From NCBI GenBank assembly GCA_900491605.1, contig UESW01003878.1, forward strand, positions 988,920 to 1,052,919: a stretch of DNA of 64,000 nt. The letters are read 5' to 3'. Position numbers and translations under genes: made by a program. Below, in pieces: positions 31,915 through 42,569 of the stretch. A model generated the notes under the pieces. That model was not told where the DNA came from. It did no database searches and saw nothing but the letters and a program-made list of their open reading frames with translations. The stretch is from Calamus simplicifolius (Eukaryota > Streptophyta > Magnoliopsida > Arecales > Arecaceae). Numbering within the stretch: position 1 is the first letter of the stretch; each line of letters begins with the position of its first letter.

Positions 31915-34900
31915 CTATTGATAATATTTTCGGAGATTGTCCGAATTCCACGTCCGGGGAATGGATTTCCCATCCAGATCCTGTAGCTTGTAGGTTCCCG
32001 GTCCGATGATCTCCGCTACTTGGTACGGGCCCTCCCAGTTTGGCGCCAGCTTTCCTTGTTCCAGCGGTTTGGAAACAGAGGCCTTTCGGAGGACAAGGTC
32101 GCCGGGTAGGAAGGTCTTCCCTTTGACTCTGGAAGCGTGGTAATGGGCCACCCTTTGTTGATAGGCAGTCGTTCTGATCCGGGCCTTCTCTCTGATTTCC
32201 TCTATTAGGTCGAGGTTGGTGCGGAGTTGTTCGTTGCTAGCTTCCTCTGAGTAGCTTTCCACCCGCAATGATGGGAGGCCGACTTCCACAGGGATAACGG
32301 CCTCTGTACCGAAAGCCATTCTGAATGGGGTTTCGCTGTCGGGATTTTTGGGGTTGTGCGGTAGGCCCATAAGACATGGTGTAGCTCATCCGCCCACCTG
32401 CCTTGGGCTCTGGAGAGCGAGCTTTGATTCCCTGAAGGAGGGTTCTGTTGGTCACTTCGGCCGCTCCGTTGGCTTGTGGGTGCCCGACCGAAGTAAGGTG
32501 GTGACGGATTCCGTGCTCCTCACAGAACTGAGAAATTTGGAGTTGTCAAACTGCTTGCCGTTATCGGTGATTATGGTGTGCGGGAGGCCAAATCGGCAGA
32601 TGATGGACCTCCAAACAAAATCTCTGGCCCGTGCTTCAGTAATTTGTGCAACTGCTTCCGCTTCGACCCATTTGGTGAAGTAGTCGATGGCGACAAATAG
32701 GAATTTCTGCTGCCCCGTGGAAAGCGGGAATGGGCCGAGGATGTCCATCTCCCATTTGGCAAAGGGCCAAGCAGAGGATATGGAAACTAGTTTGGCGGAA
32801 GGGAGCCTTTGGATGCTTGAATGCCTCTGGCAGGGGTCGCAGGCTCGGACTAGATCGTCCGCGTCTTTTTGCATGGTCGGCCAATAGTAGCATTATCGTA
32901 GCACTTTGTGGCATAGGGACCGGCTTCCCAGATGGTTGCCGCAAATCCCTTCATGTACCTCGCATAGAGCATAGTCTGCTTCGGATGGGCGAAGGTATCT
33001 AAGCAGCGGCATGGAAAAAGATCGTTTGTAAAGCTGGTGGTCGATCAACACGTAATGAACGGCTTGTAGCTTCAGCTTTCTAGCCTCTCTTCGGTCGGAC
33101 GGAAGCGATCCTTCTTTGAGGTATTTGAGGATAGGGTCGAACCAAGATGGTTCGGCCTCAACTTGCATTATTCGGTCGGCTTCCGCGATGCTGGGCCTTT
33201 CCAGGGTCTCCAAGTGGAACTTTTGCTCGGCATCCATTATTTCTGCGGTCGCCAATCAGGAGAGTAGGTCAGCGCGGGCGTTCTCGGATCTGGGAATCTG
33301 AATAATTTCAAACTCGGCAAAATGCGGGAGCAGGTTCCGTACCTCCTGAAGATATCGAACCATGTTTGGTTCCCGGGCCTCAAACTCTCCCCGAACGTGG
33401 CCGGCTACCAGCTGAGAGTCGGTGAAGGCACTGAGCTTCTCCACCTTCAAGTTGCAGGCGATTCGGAGGCCGGCTAACAGGGCTTCATACTCGGCTTCGT
33501 TGTTGGAGGCCGGGAAGGAGAATCAGATGCCATATTCAAAGGTTATCCCCTCCGGACTGGTAAGAACTAGACCCGCACCGGAGTGATGGGCATTGGATGA
33601 CCCATCGACATGGAGGAGCCACCGGGCTCCAGATTTTGGCTCTTCAAGGGAGTCTGAGGTAGAGCTGTCCTCCGGGATGGTACATTCGAGGAGGAAGTCG
33701 GCCAGGACTTGGGCTTTGATGGCCGGACGAGGCTGAAAAATATGTCATACTCACTTAGCTCGACGGCCCATTTGGTCATTCTTCCCGACGTCTCGGGACG
33801 GTGGACTACCGCCTTGATGGGTTGGTCAGTTAGGACCGTCACGGAATGTACTTGGAAGTACGGCCGCAGCTTTCGAACTGAGGTGATTAAGGCCAGCACC
33901 ATCTTTTCGATTCTGCTGTACCTCGTCTCCGCATCGCGGAGCAGCCTGCTGACATAGTAAATTGGCTTTTGGACTCTGCCTTCTTCCTTGATCAGCACCG
34001 AGCAGACTGCACCTTCCGAGACAGCCAGGTACAAGAATAGGGTCTCTCCTGGGGCCGGACTGCTGAGGAGTGGGGGTGAGCCGAGGTACTTCTTGAGATC
34101 TTGAAATGACCTTTGACATTCGGGAGTCCACTAGAAGTTTTTGGCCGATCGGAGAGTTTTGAAGAAGGGGAGGCATCTCTCGGCCGACCGCGCCACGAAG
34201 CGGTTCAGGGCCGCTATTCTCCCGGTTAGGCGCTGGACCTCTTTAACAGATGCCGGGGGCGCCATTTGTTGGAGAGCTTGGATCTTCTGGGGGTTGGCTT
34301 CGATACCTCGCTGGGAGACCATGAAGCCGAGGAACTTCCCCGAGTTGACACCGAAGGCACATTTGGTTGGGTTGAGTCTCATCCCGTACTTGCGTAGCGT
34401 GGCGAAGCTCTCTGTGAGGTCGTCGACATGCTGTGACGCCTCCTTGCTTTTAACCAGCATGTCGTCTACGTACACCTCCATATTCTGGCCGATCTGCTCC
34501 TTGAATACTTTGTTGACCAGCCTCTGGTAGGTGGCACCTGCATTTTTAAGACCAAAAGGCATAACACGGTAACAGTAAGTACCTCGGTCGGTTATGAAGG
34601 CGGTCTTTTCTTCATCTTCAGGGGCCATTCGGATCTGATTGTAGCCGGAATAGGCGTCCATGAATGACAGCATCTGGTGGCCTGAGGTGGCGTCCACGAG
34701 CTGGTCAATCCGAGGGAGGGGGAAGCTGTCCTTCGGGCAGGCTTTGTTGAGGTCGGTGAAGTCGATGTAGATTCTCCACTTGCCGTTCGACTTTTTCACC
34801 ATGACGACATTTGACAGCCAGCTCGGGTAATTTACCTCTCGGACGAAATTGGCCTTGATGAGTTTGTCTACCTCTTCCTCGATGGCCTTTTGTCGCTCTG

Positions 34901-37289
34901 GGGCGAAGCTTCTCTTCTTCTGCTTAACCGGCCAGTGCATCGCGTCCACGTTGAGATGATGGACGAGAACCTCGGGGCTGATCCCTGGCATGTCGAAGGC
35001 GGACCAGGCGAAGATGTCAGCGTTACCTCGGAGGAAACCGATCAATCTGTGCCGAGGCTCTCCTTTGAGCAGCGACCCGATTTTGATGGTTCGGTCGGGT
35101 TGAGCTTCGTCCAATGGTACCTCCTCCAATTCCTCTACCGGTTCTCCTCTTTGTTCGATGAAGTCCTCGCGAGCATCTAGCCCATCAACCTCTGGCATTC
35201 TAGATTGTAGGCTTGTAACAAAGCACTGCCGAGCCATGGCCTGACTTTCCCGAACGACTCCAACTCCTCGCTCGGTGGGAAGCTTCATGGATAGGTGCGG
35301 GATGGAGACAACTGCCTTGAAGAACATCAGACCGGGCCTGCCGAATATTGCATTGTAGGGGGATCTGAGGTCGGTCACTAGGAAGTCTGCCTGAACAATG
35401 GTCACAAGGGGCCATGTTCCCGCGCGGACCGTCAAGGTGACGACCCCTTCCGGGATGACGACGTCGCCTGTGAATCCCATTAAGGTGGAATCCACGGCTC
35501 GAAGATTTTCTATGAGTAATTTCATCCTGGCAAACACACCGAGGTACAAAACATTCACCAAACTTCCACTATCAATGAGGATTCGGCTTACATCATAGTT
35601 GTTTAAATTAAGGGATACAACTAGTGCGTCATCGTGGGGGAGCTGTATCCCAAGAAGATCATCATCGGAGAAGGAGAGTTCGCCCGTCCGTGCCTTCTTT
35701 GGCACTGATCCATCACTGTCGCCTCTGGGGCTCGATCCGCCGACCTCTTCAATCATGTTAATACGACTGATCACGGGCGGATTTGGTGGAGGAGGAGGTT
35801 GTTGAAGCTCGGGCTGGCGGTCACCTCCTTGCGGTGGCTCGGGCGCTCTCCTAAATTGATCCAGTCGTCCCCGCCGAATCAGCCTCTCTATCTCATTCTT
35901 TAGCTGCCAGCATTCTTCAGTGTCATGACCGTGCTCCCTGTGGTAGCGGCAGTACTTGGCGGGATCTCTTCGGGTCGGGTTCCCTCGGAGAGGCACTGGC
36001 CGGGGAAGCTGGCGCTCTATCTCCATAAGGATTTGCGCTCGGGGCACAGTCAGCGGAGTATAGCGATCAAATCGCCTAGGAGGACTCTGGGAGCGATTCC
36101 TTGGCGGCAGCGGAGGGACTCTCTGGTGGCGAGGCGGACTTGGTCGCCGAGCGGGATGGTGCCTGTCGGGGACTTTGGGCTCCTTCTTCTTTGCCTGCTC
36201 GGCGCGGGCGACCCTTCGCGATTCTTCGATCCTAGCGTACTTGTCCGCCAGGGCCATCATATCAGAGAGGCCGGGGGGATAGCTGACCTCCATAGCTAGG
36301 TAGAAGTCGCTTTCCTTCGAAACTCCCCCCGCCAAAGCAGACATGGCCACCTCATGATTAAGGTGGTCCACTTCCAACATGGCCTTATTGAAACGGCCAA
36401 GGTAATTCCTCAAGGACTCCCCCTCTCTCTGCTTGACTTCGGAGATGGAGTCAGATCTTCGTCGGTGACGGCGGCTGCTGATGAACTGGCCAATAAAAAG
36501 GCGGCTCAGCTCGTCGAATGAATCGACGGAACCTGGCTTCAAAGCGTTGAACCAGGTTCGGGCGGATCCTCTGAGGGTAGAGGGGAAGGCGCGACAGAGG
36601 ACCGCATCAGATGCTCCATGGAACATCATAATCGACCGAAAGCTGCTGAGATAGTCATCCGGGTCAGAAGAGCCGTGATAGGGTTCGACGGCTGGTAACT
36701 TGACATGGGAGGGAATCACTTCCTCCATGATCCCCTTAGAGAAAGGGATGCCCTGCTCCGCTTTGGGCTGGGGCGGATGGGCCTGTTTGGCGGCATCTAG
36801 CTCCTGACGCATCTCTTGGATCTGTCGACGGATCTCCTCTTCGCCAGCCAGGGAAGGAGCTGGGCGAGAAGATCGCAGAGACGGCGTCGAATCATAGTGG
36901 AAGGTCACCGGTGAGAGAGACTGGGCTCGCCGAGATCTGGGAGGATCTCCATTGTGGCCGCCTCGCGGGATCGGCTTGTCCCCTCTGGGCCGGTGTGGGG
37001 GATCCGCGGATTTAGGCAGATCAGAGGAGGAGGCTGCCGGCGAAGAAGGAATCGCCGCCTCCTTCTGAAGGTGCGAAGCAGGAGGAGCTGCAAGGCGCTC
37101 TTGAACCAGGTGGGTAAGGGCCTGGACTTGTTGGACCAGTGTAGCGAACTGGTCCTGGGTCATCGGGATGGCAGGCGGTGATGGGGTTTCGACTGGTGGT
37201 GGTTGTGGCGCTACACCGCTTGTCAGATCTGGCCTTTGGGAAGCGGCCTGATCTTGAGCTTCCGAGGTTGCTCTTCTCCGGTTGGCCAT
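31915..37289 (-). pseudogene. E2 gag-pol polyprotein, broken
   Basis: From ATG 37289: gag (FRSIMMFHGASDAVLCRAFP, then WFNALKPGSVDSFDELSRLF), a zinc-knuckle-like CRYHREHGHDTEECWQLK (about 35950-35900), protease ILIDSGSLVNVLY (about 35570), RT (KSNGKWRIYIDFTDLNKACP, MPFGLKNAGATYQ, YVDD at 34472-34461), RNase H to about 33735, a second RNase H (HVDGSS about 33610, NNEAEYEALLAGLR about 33510-33470, TDSQL about 33420), integrase HEGICGNH / CDPCQRH (about 32950-32835), core DILGPF and ITDNG, and a C-terminal SRVKGKTFLPGDLVLRKASV ending 31915. Breaks: TAG at 34131, frameshift near 33735, TGA near 33515 and at 33257, TAA near 32892, frameshifts near 32530 and 32400. The first 1,052 codons are intact. 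Two RNase H domains are the Tat hallmark. Confidence 0.93.
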
Positions 37290-37354
37290 TAAAGAGGTTC
37301 TGCTCCGGATTTAGATCCTTATCTCCTCTTTTAAGTTTTAATGGGACTTGAGGC

Positions 37355-37370
37355 CCTTCCTCTAGCGCCA
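37355..37370 (-). other. E2 primer binding site
   Basis: The minus strand reads TGGCGCTAGAGGAAGG, three bases after the 5' LTR end at 37374. TGG matches the CCA end of a tRNA. I cannot name the tRNA with certainty. Confidence 0.7.
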
Positions 37371-37722
37371 ATCTGTTGCCGTCGGGATCCGTCCTCCGAC
37401 TCGGGCGTGGTCGATCTCCAGGGAAGAGGGGGCGGATCTGCACAAGAAGTCCTCGCGCGAGAGGCGTTGGGGGTGGCCCTCCGCGGAAGACCCTCCGACG
37501 CTCAAGTCAGTGGAGAAGAAATCGGCGATAACCAGATAATGGGGAGGTGGATCTCTCCGGGAGACCTCTCCGGGGACGGCCAATCGAGAGCTCTAGAGGG
37601 CAAGAGCACCAACGAGCCGCCGGAGAGAGCCGCGAGAGTGAGAGCGCACGTATGGGTGTGCCAAAAAGATGCGTGCGTATGCGTAGGGAGATGCGTACCT
37701 GAGGGAATCTGGGAGTGTCCAA

Positions 37723-37728
37723 TTTATA
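37723..37728 (-). promoter_or_regulatory. TATA box of E2 5' LTR promoter
   Basis: The minus strand reads GACAGTCTATAAATTGGACA. Transcription would proceed toward gag on the same strand. Confidence 0.75.
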
Positions 37729-38044
37729 GACTGTCACCTGGACCTTGAGCGTCTTCTGGAAGGTTCAGAGGTTGTTAGGATACGGAGGTGGATAGAATCA
37801 GGCCGCTGTGGGGCCGTGGAATCCGTATCCTGTTTGTTAGGGGATTGACGGCTGGGAGAGCACCTTGATGTCTCGAGATCTGGTCGAGTAGGCCTGGGGC
37901 AGTTACGATAGGTTCTAGGCCATGTTTCGACATGATTCCTTATCTAGGATGCCGTTATGGTGAACCTGGGCTCTCCCGCATCAGGTTCCGCAGAGGTGGG
38001 TATTGGATTGTGGATCATTTGACGTAGCCGGGCCATGGTGACTC

Positions 38045-39003
38045 GGGGGAGACGAGCTATGGGAGCCCGGAAGGGCCGAGCCACGGAAGCCCGGAAGTGC
38101 TGAGCTAGGGAAGCCCGAAAGGGCCGAACTACGGAAGCCCGGAAGGAGCCGAGCTACGGAAGCCCGGAAGGAGCCGAGCCATGGAAGGCCGGAAGGGCCG
38201 AGCAAGGGAAGCCCGGAAGGGCCGAGCTACGGAAGCCCGGAGGGAGCGAGCTATGGAAGCCCGGAAGGGCCGAGCTACGGAAGCCCGGAAGGGCCGAGCC
38301 ATGGAAGCCCGGAAGGGCCGAGCTACGGAAGCCCGGAAGGGCCGAGCTACGGAAGCCCGGAAGGGCCGAGCTACGGAAGCTCGGAAGGAGCCGAGCTACG
38401 GAAGCCCGGAGGAGCCGAGCCACGGAAGCCCGGAAGGGGCCGAGCCACGGAAGCCCGGAAGGGCCGAGCTACGGAAGCTCGGAAGGGCCGAGCTACGGAA
38501 GCCCGGAAGGAGCCGAGCTAGGGAAGCCCGGAAGGAGCCGAGCTACGGAAGCCCGGAAGGGCCGAGCTACGGAAGCCCGGAAGGGCCGAGCCACGGAAGC
38601 CCGGAAGGGCCGAGCTAGGGAAGCCCGGAAGGAGCCGAGCTACGGAAGCCCGGAAGGAGCCGAGCCACGGAAGCCCGGAAGGGCCGAGCTAGGGAAGCCC
38701 GGAAGGGCCGAGCTACGGAAGCCCGGAGGGAGCCGAGCTATGGAAGCCCGGAGGAGCCGAGCTATGGAAGCCCGGAGGAGCCGAGCTACGGAAGCCCGGG
38801 AGGAGCCGAGCTACGGAAGCCCGGGAGGAGCCGAGCCACGGAAGCCCGGAAGGGCCGAGCCACGGAAGCCCGGAAGGAGCCGAGCTAGGGAAGCCCGGAA
38901 GGAGCCGAGCTACGGAAGCCCGGAAGGAGCCGAGCTAGGGAAGCCCGGAAGGGCCGAGCTACGGAAGCCCGGAAGGAGCCGAGCTAGGGAAGCCCGAAAG
39001 GGC
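38045..39003. repeat. 24-bp tandem array in E2 right LTR
   Basis: About 40 units of the same 24-bp consensus as 22245-23190, with a different order of variant units. Open frames through it are repeat artefacts. Confidence 0.95.
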
Positions 39004-39076
39004 GAAGGGAGGATGTCGGCCTCAGCCGCCTCGCATGGATATTAATGCAATATCGATTTTACCCCCCAACAGATAT

Positions 39077-39954
39077 TAACATTGTAGAAGCATTTGCATA
39101 AAACTTTTTTTTTTGTATTCATTTTTTTCTTAAAAATCCTTCGCTATTAAAAGCTCTAAAGATTGACTTTACAAGTAATTTAAAAAAATAGAAGGATTTC
39201 ATCATACAAGTTATTCAATCTAGTTCATTTTTCTTTTTAAATTTTTCAAAATCAAAATTAGAAAGCAAGAGCAACAACAAATGAGCCCTTAATTAGTTTG
39301 TAATTTTAACATATGATTCTATATACTTTTCAACATATAAATTCGCTTTATAGTTCCTTTGAAAGCGCGAAGCATGTCTATTCTATTTGCATGAAATTTA
39401 AAATATGCCTCTCAAAACTTTCATCAATAAATCCCTTAATTGGGGTTGCATAGGATGCTCAGCAAACATAGCAAGAAATAGAACCAGTTGCCAATAATTA
39501 GTAAATTAAATTAATAAAATTCAATGTAACAGAACACAAGGAAATAAATTTAGTTTCAAATTTTGGAGGAGTATATATGTAATTTTAATATTTTGAAGGA
39601 TATATATGCAGGTGAAAATGCTATTATTCAGTGGAGTGTGATTATTTAATGTGAGATGAAAGAGAGTGGTGGAGAAAATGTTGGTTATATCCAATTACGC
39701 CGTACCTTCTATGGTAGATTGTAAAATTATTTAATATTGTATTAGTTCCATTATTTCAATTTTTTATCTCTAAATAATTTTTACTCTTAACCTCTTTCTG
39801 TTAACCTATCCTTAGGTTAACGATTTCAAAGGCGATAAAAAAAAAGAAATTGTTGAAAAAATTTAGTCCCATATCAAGTACTCTCAAAAGAGAGTAACTT
39901 TTTACTCTCTTTAATCCCTTACCATACCAAACGTACGCCAAAGGGCATGCGCAA
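39077..39954. other. AT-rich spacer between E2 and the MULE complex
   Basis: No gene recognised. A short AGAGAGTAACTTTTTACTCTCT inverted repeat lies near 39890-39912. Confidence 0.5.
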
Positions 39955-40771
39955 ATGCTTTTACATCGTGTAATCGGTTATGTCGTTATCGATTTAAATT
40001 ATAAAAAAATCTTGCTGCACCGTATATGGATCATCAGGTGTTGCACCATATATGCATATTAAAAATAAAAATGATATTTTTATTTTTAACATGCATACAT
40101 TTATCGTATATTAATCAGGATTTGCATCGCATTCGGTGCACAAAATTTTTTTCTTAAATTATTTCATATAATAAAAATTGAAATCAGAAGAGATTTGTTG
40201 TACCAAGGACGATATAGCAAGTAAGCATAAGGTATGCCAATTGGCCGCTCGCGCATATCACTGCACGTGTTGAGGCCCAATGGGACTTATTGTGGATAGC
40301 ACGCTTGGCGGTACAAGCACGATCAATTCGTGCATCCAATTCGCACTTATTGCATCATCTTCTAATGCAATAATTCTTTTTCTTCGAAAAGACTTGCTGC
40401 ACTATTCTTTAGTGTAGCAAGTGCACATCGAACATGCGGATTGATCGCGCACCCATTGTGCCACGCATACCGAGGCCCAATGGTTCTTAGCGCGCATCGG
40501 ATGCATGAATTTGAATCCGATGCCCATCGTATGCGTGATGGCATGGGCCTGCAGCTGCGTGCCTAAGGTACGCTTACTGCATTAAAGGATGGTACAGTAA
40601 ACTTTTTCTTTTTTCTATTGGAATCAGCTCTTGAGCCTGGCCCATGAAGCAGGGTAGGGTGGTGCAGCAAAACTTTTTCCTTTTCCAATTGGAAACAGCT
40701 CTTGGGCCTGGCCCATGAAGCAGGGCGGTAAGTGGGCCATCATTGTTAACATACGAATCGAGTTCATTCCT
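39955..40771 (+). repeat. 817-bp direct repeat, left copy, flanking the MULE
   Basis: From TGCTTTTACATCGTG to GTTCATTCCTA. It is nearly identical to 49906-50721 in the same orientation, with scattered single-base differences. Each copy has an internal approximately 77-bp tandem duplication (GCTCTTGxGCCTGGCCCATG twice). No coding frame recognised. Confidence 0.9.
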
Positions 40772-40802
40772 AGGAAAAGTCTTTGTACACCGTCCCCGGG
40801 GT

Positions 40803-41203
40803 AGCAAGGCCTACGTGGGCTGCACCGCCTCTTTTGATTGGTCCACATGGAGCCTACGTGGATGACGATGCCGGGCGGTATGGCCCTGCTACGATGTAAC
40901 GTTCTGAACGTGATGGGCATTTAAAGCAGTTCGCATTTTTTTAAAATTAGCATGCGGACGAAAATGCCCTTTCCCTCCATCCTAGCGCCATTTTACGTTG
41001 AATTTCATCTGTGCAAGAAGAACTCTCTTTCTTCCCCCTCGCTCTGGATTTCGGATGCATCACCAGAATCAGTTGAGCACGAACCGTCGCCCTTGCTATG
41101 AGAGTCCGGTCGAAAGAAAATATTTCAGCTTCGAGGCTGGAAAACCTGGCTACTGGAGTCTTTGTACAAAAACTTCTGGAGGAAATGTCATCCGCAGCAC
41201 AAA
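40803..41203 (+). repeat. MULE left terminal inverted repeat
   Basis: AGCAAGGCCTACGTGGGCTG... to ...ATCCGCAGCACAAA. It is the reverse complement of 49498-49907 with few differences. Confidence 0.9.
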
Positions 41204-41975
41204 GTAAAAAGTCTTTCTTCCCACTTCTTTCTAAAGCTCCTTTATTACACCAACCGTTTTTTCTGGTTAGAGTTAGTTAATGCGTGACCAATCCGTTTAA
41301 TGCGCGGGTAACTTCCTTAGAATAAAATAGTTATGATATTCTGGGAGTTTAGAGTTTACTGTTTTGTAAGCACGAATGTCATACTCTTTTAAATAGGATG
41401 TTATACCTCATGAATTGGGGTGTCGTCAGAGTGGTTCGGCCTATATTCCCCGTTATTTCCTGTCCATATAGCTCTAGTGTCGTCGTTAAAGCTACGACAC
41501 CCCTGATATACTATTAAGACACCGTAGTTACAAGCCTAGGACACCCATGCTCCAAACGAATGCTGGAGAAAAGCCTCGCGACACCGTAGTTACAATGCTA
41601 CGACACCCATGCTTATAACCTTCGCGATCTTCGTATGTTGCTTTCCGGGGTGTCGTAGCTTATTCTATGGGGTGTCTTTAAATGCTATAAAGGGTGTGTC
41701 GTGCTTATAAACGACGCTGGAGAGCAAGCCCGCGACACCCCGTATGGAGAACAATCCCCGCGACACCCCGCTTTAACAGTCATGTCATCGGTGTCGTCGC
41801 CTTAAAGCTAGGGTGTCGTCAGATGAGAACTGGGGTGTCGTTAACAGCTTGAGTCGGTGCTGTCGTCGTTCGCGACACCCCAGTTGAAACTTCACGACAC
41901 CCTAGCTCTCATCTGACAACACCCGTGCTTATAACTGACCATGGCGATAAGGCCCGCGACACCCAAGTTACTAAA
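41204..41975. repeat. Degenerate GTGTCG/CGACACC repeats
   Basis: Irregular copies in both orientations of the 30-bp subunit seen in the main arms (GGGTGTCGT, CGACACCC). No gene. Confidence 0.6.
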
Positions 41976-41976
41976 A

Positions 41977-41988
41977 TTTATTTTTATT
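41977..41988 (-). terminator. Polyadenylation signals of the MULE coiled-coil cassette
   Basis: The minus strand reads GAATAAAAATAAAT about 55 bases after the distal stop, giving two overlapping AATAAA-type signals. Confidence 0.5.
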
Positions 41989-42041
41989 CATCACAAAAAT
42001 AAAGAGAAGACGGAAAGAAAAGAAAAAAAGTACATGAGCCC

Positions 42042-42326
42042 TCATAGGGGCTTGTCATCTGCTTCGGTCGCTGCCGAGCTCCCCCCATGTTGTGGGGCTA
42101 ACTCGGCGATCTAGCGCTGGAGGGACTCTACTTGCGACTCTAGCCGGCTGTTGGCCCGAAGCAGGACCTCGATCTGTCTCATTGAAACGGCCATGTATTG
42201 CTCGGCCGCCCTGTTGAGTCGCTCGCTGTTTGCGAGTGACGACGCAAAGACCTCCGCATCGACGGTTACCATTGTGCGGCGGCTCCCATGGGTGCTAGTA
42301 GATCGCCCCTCGCCTCTAGAAGCCAT
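42042..42326 (-). pseudogene. MULE-borne coiled-coil cassette, homologue of E2 cassette C
   Basis: Minus-strand ATG at 42326. 71 codons to a TAG at 42113-42111 (...RLESQVESLQR), then open for 22 more codons (IAELAPQHGGSSAATEADDK...) to TGA at 42044-42042. RRTMVTVDAEVFASSLANSE and LNRAAEQYMAVSMRQIEVLL align with RRTSVTVDGLGLASALASNQ and LVRVVEEYMDV of the E2 gene at 30042. The TAG may be a former CAG. A TATA-like TTAAATATGG (about 42391-42400) and AATAAA signals (41988-41977) bracket it, so it looks like a complete small transcription unit. Family unknown. Confidence 0.7.
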
Positions 42327-42569
42327 CTCAGTATCCAAAAAGTTTGGAAGATCAGCTGAAAAGGTGATTAACGATGGCATTCCCCCATCCATATTTAAGG
42401 TATTCCTGGCGGGTGTTTCGATTGCCACGCGCCACCATCTCAGTGGGCAGTTCAAAGGAATCGAATCGGTGTGCCCCCCCCCCCTCGTTGAGTTTCGAGG
42501 GATGGGGAACAAAGAGAGTTTCGGAAAGCCAAATACTCGGTTACCGTAGTAAGTTTTACGTCGTCCCAA

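Larger units (their letters stand above)
37374..39071 (-). repeat. E2 5' LTR (right copy)
   Basis: TG...CA ends, homologous to 21581-23250. It is 28 bp longer because of differences in the 24-bp array (38045-39003). It is followed by GATAT, the target duplication. Confidence 0.95.
21576..39076 (-). mobile_element. E2: complete Tat-lineage Ty3/gypsy retrotransposon with antisense cassettes
   Basis: The LTRs (21581-23250 and 37374-39071) are bounded by TG...CA and flanked by the 5-bp target duplication GATAT (21576-21580 and 39072-39076). gag-pol runs on the minus strand (37289 to 31915), so the right LTR is the 5' LTR. PBS (37355-37370) and PPT (23251-23269) are in the expected places. The approximately 8-kb region between pol and the 3' LTR holds three plus-strand (antisense) cassettes alternating with hairpin arrays. 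Two RNase H domains and antisense ORFs identify the Tat lineage. Several nonsense codons and frameshifts make it non-autonomous now. Confidence 0.95.
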
